A DNA stretch of 47,325 bases from Lachnospiraceae bacterium (GTDB lineage Bacteria; Bacillota; Clostridia; Lachnospirales; Lachnospiraceae): positions 1 through 47,325 of the forward strand of contig JAQYIU010000028.1 in assembly GCA_028721415.1 (NCBI GenBank), given 5' to 3'. A program made the translations under genes and the position numbers. This document shows, one piece after another, positions 44,993-47,325 of this stretch (position 1 is the stretch's first letter; each line of letters opens with the position of its first letter). Under the pieces are notes generated by a model that searched no databases, had not been told where the DNA came from, and worked only from the letters and a program-made list of their open reading frames with translations.

Positions 44993-46077
44993 TGAAAAAA
45001 AAGAAGGTTTTACGTAAAAAAATTATTATATTGGGAATAGTATTTCTCGTTGCAATATGTGTGAGTGTAGGATGCGGCAGCTCACAAAATAAGACAACAG
45101 CAGATGACCATACGTTGGTTGTATTCAATTATGGTGATTATATTGATACAGAAACCATTCGTATGTTTGAAAAAGAGACAGGAATTCAGGTCGAATATGA
45201 AGAGTATGTAACCCCGGAAGATATGTATACAAAATATAAGTCGGGTGCAATTGATTATGATTTGATTTGTACATCTGATTATATGATCGAAAAAATGATC
45301 AAAGAAAATGAGGCACTACAAATTGATACTTCAAAGATGGAGTATTATGATAACGTTGGGCAGGAATATCTGGATTTTTGTAAAGCATTTGATCCGGATA
45401 ATTCCTATGCAATTCCTTATTTTTGGGGAACTGTTGGAATTTTATATAACGAAGAAATGGTTGATGAAGAAATCACCAGTTGGTCAGTTCTGTGGAATGA
45501 GAAGTATAAAAACGAGATAGTTATGGAAAACAGTATGAGAGATGCTTTTCTGGTACCGTTGAAATGGAAAGGTTATTCTTTGAATACGACAGATAAAAAT
45601 CAGCTTCTGGAAGCCCAGAAACTGTTGATGAAACAAAAACCATTGGTGGAAGCCTATCTGGTGGATGAAAGCCGTGATGCCATGATAGCAGGGGATGCAG
45701 CTATGGCAGTTGTGTACTCTGGTGATGCCACAGTTGCTATGGAAGCGAATGAGAATCTTAACTATGTAGTTCCGGAAGAAGGATCTAATATCTGGTTCGA
45801 TTGCTGGATGATCCCAAAATCAGCAAAACACAAAAAAGAAGCAGAACTGTTTATTGATTATATGAATCGGGAAGATATTGCTATGCTGAATTTTGACTAT
45901 ATTTATTATGGTACACCGAATAGTGAAGTGTATAAGCTTCTGGATGAGGAGACAAAAGAGGATGAGTCGATCTTTCCTGTACAAGAAGTCATGGATAAAT
46001 GTGAAGTGTATCAATATCTTGGAAATGAAATAGAAACTTTTTATAATCAAATGTGGAAAGAATTGAAATCATATTAA
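44992..46077 (+). CDS. potD: Spermidine/putrescine-binding lipoprotein PotD
   Basis: A 361-residue solute-binding lipoprotein. The signal has a basic start (KKKKVLRKK), a hydrophobic stretch and a lipobox SVGC with lipidated C28, a substrate for the Lgt encoded earlier. The mature part matches the polyamine-binding family (VFNYGDYIDTETIRMFEKET, IPYFWGTVGILYNEE, VYSGDATVAM). The ATG at 44992 has GGGAGGTGG upstream and follows the potC stop by overlap. Substrate preference between putrescine and spermidine is not clear. Confidence 0.9.
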   Translation: MKKKKVLRKKIIILGIVFLVAICVSVGCGSSQNKTTADDHTLVVFNYGDYIDTETIRMFEKETGIQVEYEEYVTPEDMYTKYKSGAIDYDLICTSDYMIEKMIKENEALQIDTSKMEYYDNVGQEYLDFCKAFDPDNSYAIPYFWGTVGILYNEEMVDEEITSWSVLWNEKYKNEIVMENSMRDAFLVPLKWKGYSLNTTDKNQLLEAQKLLMKQKPLVEAYLVDESRDAMIAGDAAMAVVYSGDATVAMEANENLNYVVPEEGSNIWFDCWMIPKSAKHKKEAELFIDYMNREDIAMLNFDYIYYGTPNSEVYKLLDEETKEDESIFPVQEVMDKCEVYQYLGNEIETFYNQMWKELKSY

Positions 46078-46192
46078 ACTAGTACATCGTATCTTGAATA
46101 ACGCGACCGAGTAACTTAGCTGTTTTTTGATAGCCTCATTCAAAAAAACTTTCTTCGTATTTGTCGAGTTATTTTGAAAACGATGTATTAGA
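46078..46192. repeat. Imperfect inverted repeat of about 30 bp enclosing a smaller hairpin
   Basis: The arm 46078-46107 and the inverted arm 46163-46192 agree at 22 of 30 positions, with TACATCGT exact. A second pair, GTTTTTTGA (from 46122) and TCAAAAAAAC (to 46150), nests inside. The whole is 115 bp with no coding content and starts at the potD stop. It has the shape of a small non-autonomous element or of a structured 3' region; no transposase is present. Confidence 0.45.
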
Positions 46193-46252
46193 GATTTTGT
46201 GCGGATTCGAAGTGGAAATAGTCAGCCGTGATTAGCGAATCCGCACAAAGTC
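46193..46252. repeat. Long hairpin upstream of greA
   Basis: A 17-base arm at 46193-46209 pairs with 46236-46252 with one mismatch (core GTGCGGATTCG / CGAATCCGCAC exact) around a 26-base loop. No T-run follows, so it is not a standard terminator. It adjoins the larger inverted repeat. Confidence 0.5.
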
Positions 46253-46297
46253 TATCATAGATTCTGCTTTATTATGAAAAAAGAAAGAAGGTATTTT

Positions 46298-46795
46298 ATG
46301 AAGCATCAATTAACGCAGCGTGATGTAGATAAAATGAAAGAGGAAATCGAATACCGCAAGGTAGTTGTTCGAAAAGAATTGTTGGAACATGTAAAAGAAG
46401 CCAGAGCACATGGAGATCTCAGTGAAAATTTTGAGTATCATGCTGCCAAAAAAGAAAAAAATCGAAATGAAAGCAGAATCCGCTATCTGGAAAGGATGAT
46501 AAGGACTTCTGAAGTTGTGACAGATCATGCCGATAGTGATCAGGTAGGTCTAAATAAGACAGTAACTCTATTTTTTGAGGAAGAGGAAGAAGAGGAGAAG
46601 TTCTCCTTTGTGACAACGGTATTAGTAGATTCTATGAAGAACCGTGTCAGTATAGAGTCTCCCCTGGGGAAAGCTCTGATGGGTCACAGAATTGGAGAAA
46701 GGATATATGTAAACGTCAATTCGCAGTATGGATATTATGTGGAAATAAGAGCTATTGAACCGTTTGATGATGATATGCCGATTAATGAATTTTGA
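46298..46795 (+). CDS. greA: Transcript cleavage factor GreA
   Basis: A 165-residue Gre factor that rescues stalled RNA polymerase by stimulating cleavage of the backtracked RNA. The N-terminal coiled coil ends at the acidic tip ARAHGDLSENFEYHAAKKEK (functional D and E in GDLSENFEY). The C-terminal FKBP-like domain binds polymerase (SPLGKALMGHRIGE). An unusual run of Glu (EEEEEEE) lies in the middle. The ATG at 46298 follows GAAGGT; the frame is open eight codons upstream. Confidence 0.9.
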   Translation: MKHQLTQRDVDKMKEEIEYRKVVVRKELLEHVKEARAHGDLSENFEYHAAKKEKNRNESRIRYLERMIRTSEVVTDHADSDQVGLNKTVTLFFEEEEEEEKFSFVTTVLVDSMKNRVSIESPLGKALMGHRIGERIYVNVNSQYGYYVEIRAIEPFDDDMPINEF

Positions 46796-46863
46796 GAGTG
46801 TTTTACGACTGGATAACGAAAAAAAAGAGTTTGAAAAAAAGTTGAAAAAAATAGAAAAAGTTG

Positions 46864-46892
46864 TTGACAGAAAGGACGGAAAATGATAATAT
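46864..46892 (+). promoter_or_regulatory. Promoter for the tRNA-Ser genes
   Basis: Consensus TTGACA at 46864-46869, a 17-bp spacer and TAATAT at 46887-46892, 40 bp ahead of the first tRNA. Confidence 0.75.
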
Positions 46893-46931
46893 AAGTGAGT
46901 CGCGGTTAGTAGTGACAACGAAACAACTTAT

Positions 46932-47017
46932 GGAGAGGTGTCCGAGTGGTTTAAGGAGCTGGTCTTGAAAACCAGTGATACTGAAAGGTACCGTGGGTTC
47001 GAATCCCACCTTCTCCG
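46932..47017 (+). tRNA. tRNA-Ser (anticodon TGA)
   Basis: An 86-base gene with acceptor stem GGAGAGG paired to CTTCTCC, an anticodon arm CTGGT-CTTGAAA-ACCAG (anticodon TGA), a long variable arm as in serine tRNAs, and the T-arm GTGGG-TTCGAAT-CCCAC. CCA is not encoded. Confidence 0.93.
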
Positions 47018-47059
47018 TGCTCTTAAAAAATAACGGAGAAATAAGTTGTTAATTTATTT

Positions 47060-47148
47060 GGAGAAGTACCCAAGAGGCCGAAGGGGCTCGCCTGGAAAGT
47101 GAGTAGGTCGTTAATAGCGGCGCAAGGGTTCAAATCCCTTCTTCTCCG
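47060..47148 (+). tRNA. tRNA-Ser (anticodon GGA)
   Basis: An 89-base gene with acceptor GGAGAAG paired to CTTCTCC, an anticodon arm CTCGC-CTGGAAA-GTGAG (anticodon GGA), a long variable arm typical of serine tRNAs, and the T-arm AAGGG-TTCAAAT-CCCTT. CCA is not encoded. It is in tandem with the other serine tRNA, 42 bases apart. Confidence 0.93.
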
Positions 47149-47149
47149 T

Positions 47150-47180
47150 TTTGCAATTGAAAATGATTGCAAATTTTTTT
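47150..47180 (+). terminator. Terminator after the tRNA pair
   Basis: TTTGCAAT (47150-47157) pairs with ATTGCAAA (47166-47173), then seven T residues. Confidence 0.75.
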
Positions 47181-47181
47181 C

Positions 47182-47209
47182 TTGACATTTGTTGAGAATG
47201 TGATATAAT
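47182..47209 (+). promoter_or_regulatory. Upstream of two tandem strong promoters
   Basis: TTGACA at 47182-47187, a 16-bp spacer and TATAAT at 47204-47209, placed directly after the terminator T-run. It reads out of the window. Confidence 0.8.
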
Positions 47210-47256
47210 ATCAAAGTTGCTTGAAAAAAGTTGGGAATAAAAAATAAAAAAAGTTC

Positions 47257-47285
47257 TTGACAAACAAAAGCGATTATGATAAAAT
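47257..47285 (+). promoter_or_regulatory. Downstream of two tandem strong promoters
   Basis: TTGACA at 47257-47262, a 17-bp spacer and TAAAAT at 47280-47285. Tandem near-consensus promoters without an ORF, next to tRNA genes, are typical of rRNA operons. The gene itself is beyond the window. Confidence 0.75.
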
Positions 47286-47325
47286 ATAAAAGCTTTCGCA
47301 AGAAAAAACGAAAGTGACACAGAAA

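Noticed and set aside
46803-47301. Minus-strand open frames across the tRNA-Ser genes
   Set aside because: They are read through tRNA genes (GFEPTV, RRRDLNPCA type peptides), a well-known source of false genes.
1-47325. CRISPR array, phage or defence island
   Set aside because: No regularly spaced repeats and no integrase, transposase, restriction or toxin genes could be read; the window is core chromosome.

Overview
The window comes from a low-to-mid GC, spore-forming Gram-positive bacterium of the Clostridia, most likely a Lachnospiraceae-type gut anaerobe. The grounds are a clostridial division and cell-wall cluster, the sporulation genes spoIIGA, sigE and sigG, a rubrerythrin, a meso-diaminopimelate-type MurE, PASTA kinase signalling, strong AGGAGG ribosome sites and sigma-A promoters of the TTGACA-17-TATAAT type. 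I cannot name the species. Almost everything is chromosomal core. I see no integrase, transposase, phage gene, CRISPR array or defence island.

Layout. (1) 1-1500: a small PAS protein, a wrecked RpiR/MurR-type regulator and two blocks of hairpin-forming non-coding DNA. (2) 1542-5894: ygiQ-like radical SAM protein, SDR oxidoreductase, RluA-type pseudouridine synthase and RecU, tightly packed. (3) 5986-21009: the housekeeping run yicC-remA-gmk-rpoZ-vanZ-like-murE-priA-def-fmt-rsmB-rlmN-PPM phosphatase-pknB-rsgA-thiN, with many stop/start overlaps, linking nucleotide supply, transcription, replication restart, translation initiation, rRNA modification and Ser/Thr signalling. (4) ychF on the minus strand, then lgt, a rubrerythrin with two rubredoxin-like ends, and a two-gene polysaccharide-type ABC exporter. 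(5) 26025-37736: the dcw cluster mraZ-rsmH-ftsL-pbp-spoVD-mraY-murD-ftsW-ftsQ-ftsZ, which builds lipid I and drives septal peptidoglycan synthesis. (6) 37777-40528: spoIIGA-sigE, with sigG facing them on the opposite strand. (7) 40611-46077: a short CinA, an XRE-cupin regulator and a potABCD polyamine-type transporter. (8) greA, two tRNA-Ser genes and two strong promoters running off the right edge, probably into an rRNA operon.

How the genes work together. Two parts of the window serve cell-wall growth and its control: the PASTA kinase/phosphatase pair, lgt and murE on one side, and the dcw cluster on the other. The dcw cluster joins directly to the sporulation sigma cascade. A good sigma-E-like promoter lies in front of the second penicillin-binding protein and a sigma-G-like promoter in front of sigG, so the sequence suggests that developmental control reaches into this region.

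I found no convincing new multi-gene system. The items most worth a second look are the inverted sigG, three 10-bp-phased MraZ boxes, the sigma-E-like promoter inside dcw, the acidic insertion in the first PBP and the KTAT motif in the second, the CinA that ends before its deamidase domain, the doubly rubredoxin-tagged rubrerythrin, a ten-codon ORF overlapping the potA start, and the hairpin-rich elements near both ends. Start sites were chosen from ribosome-binding sites and family length. All family calls rest on motifs read by eye, without database searches.
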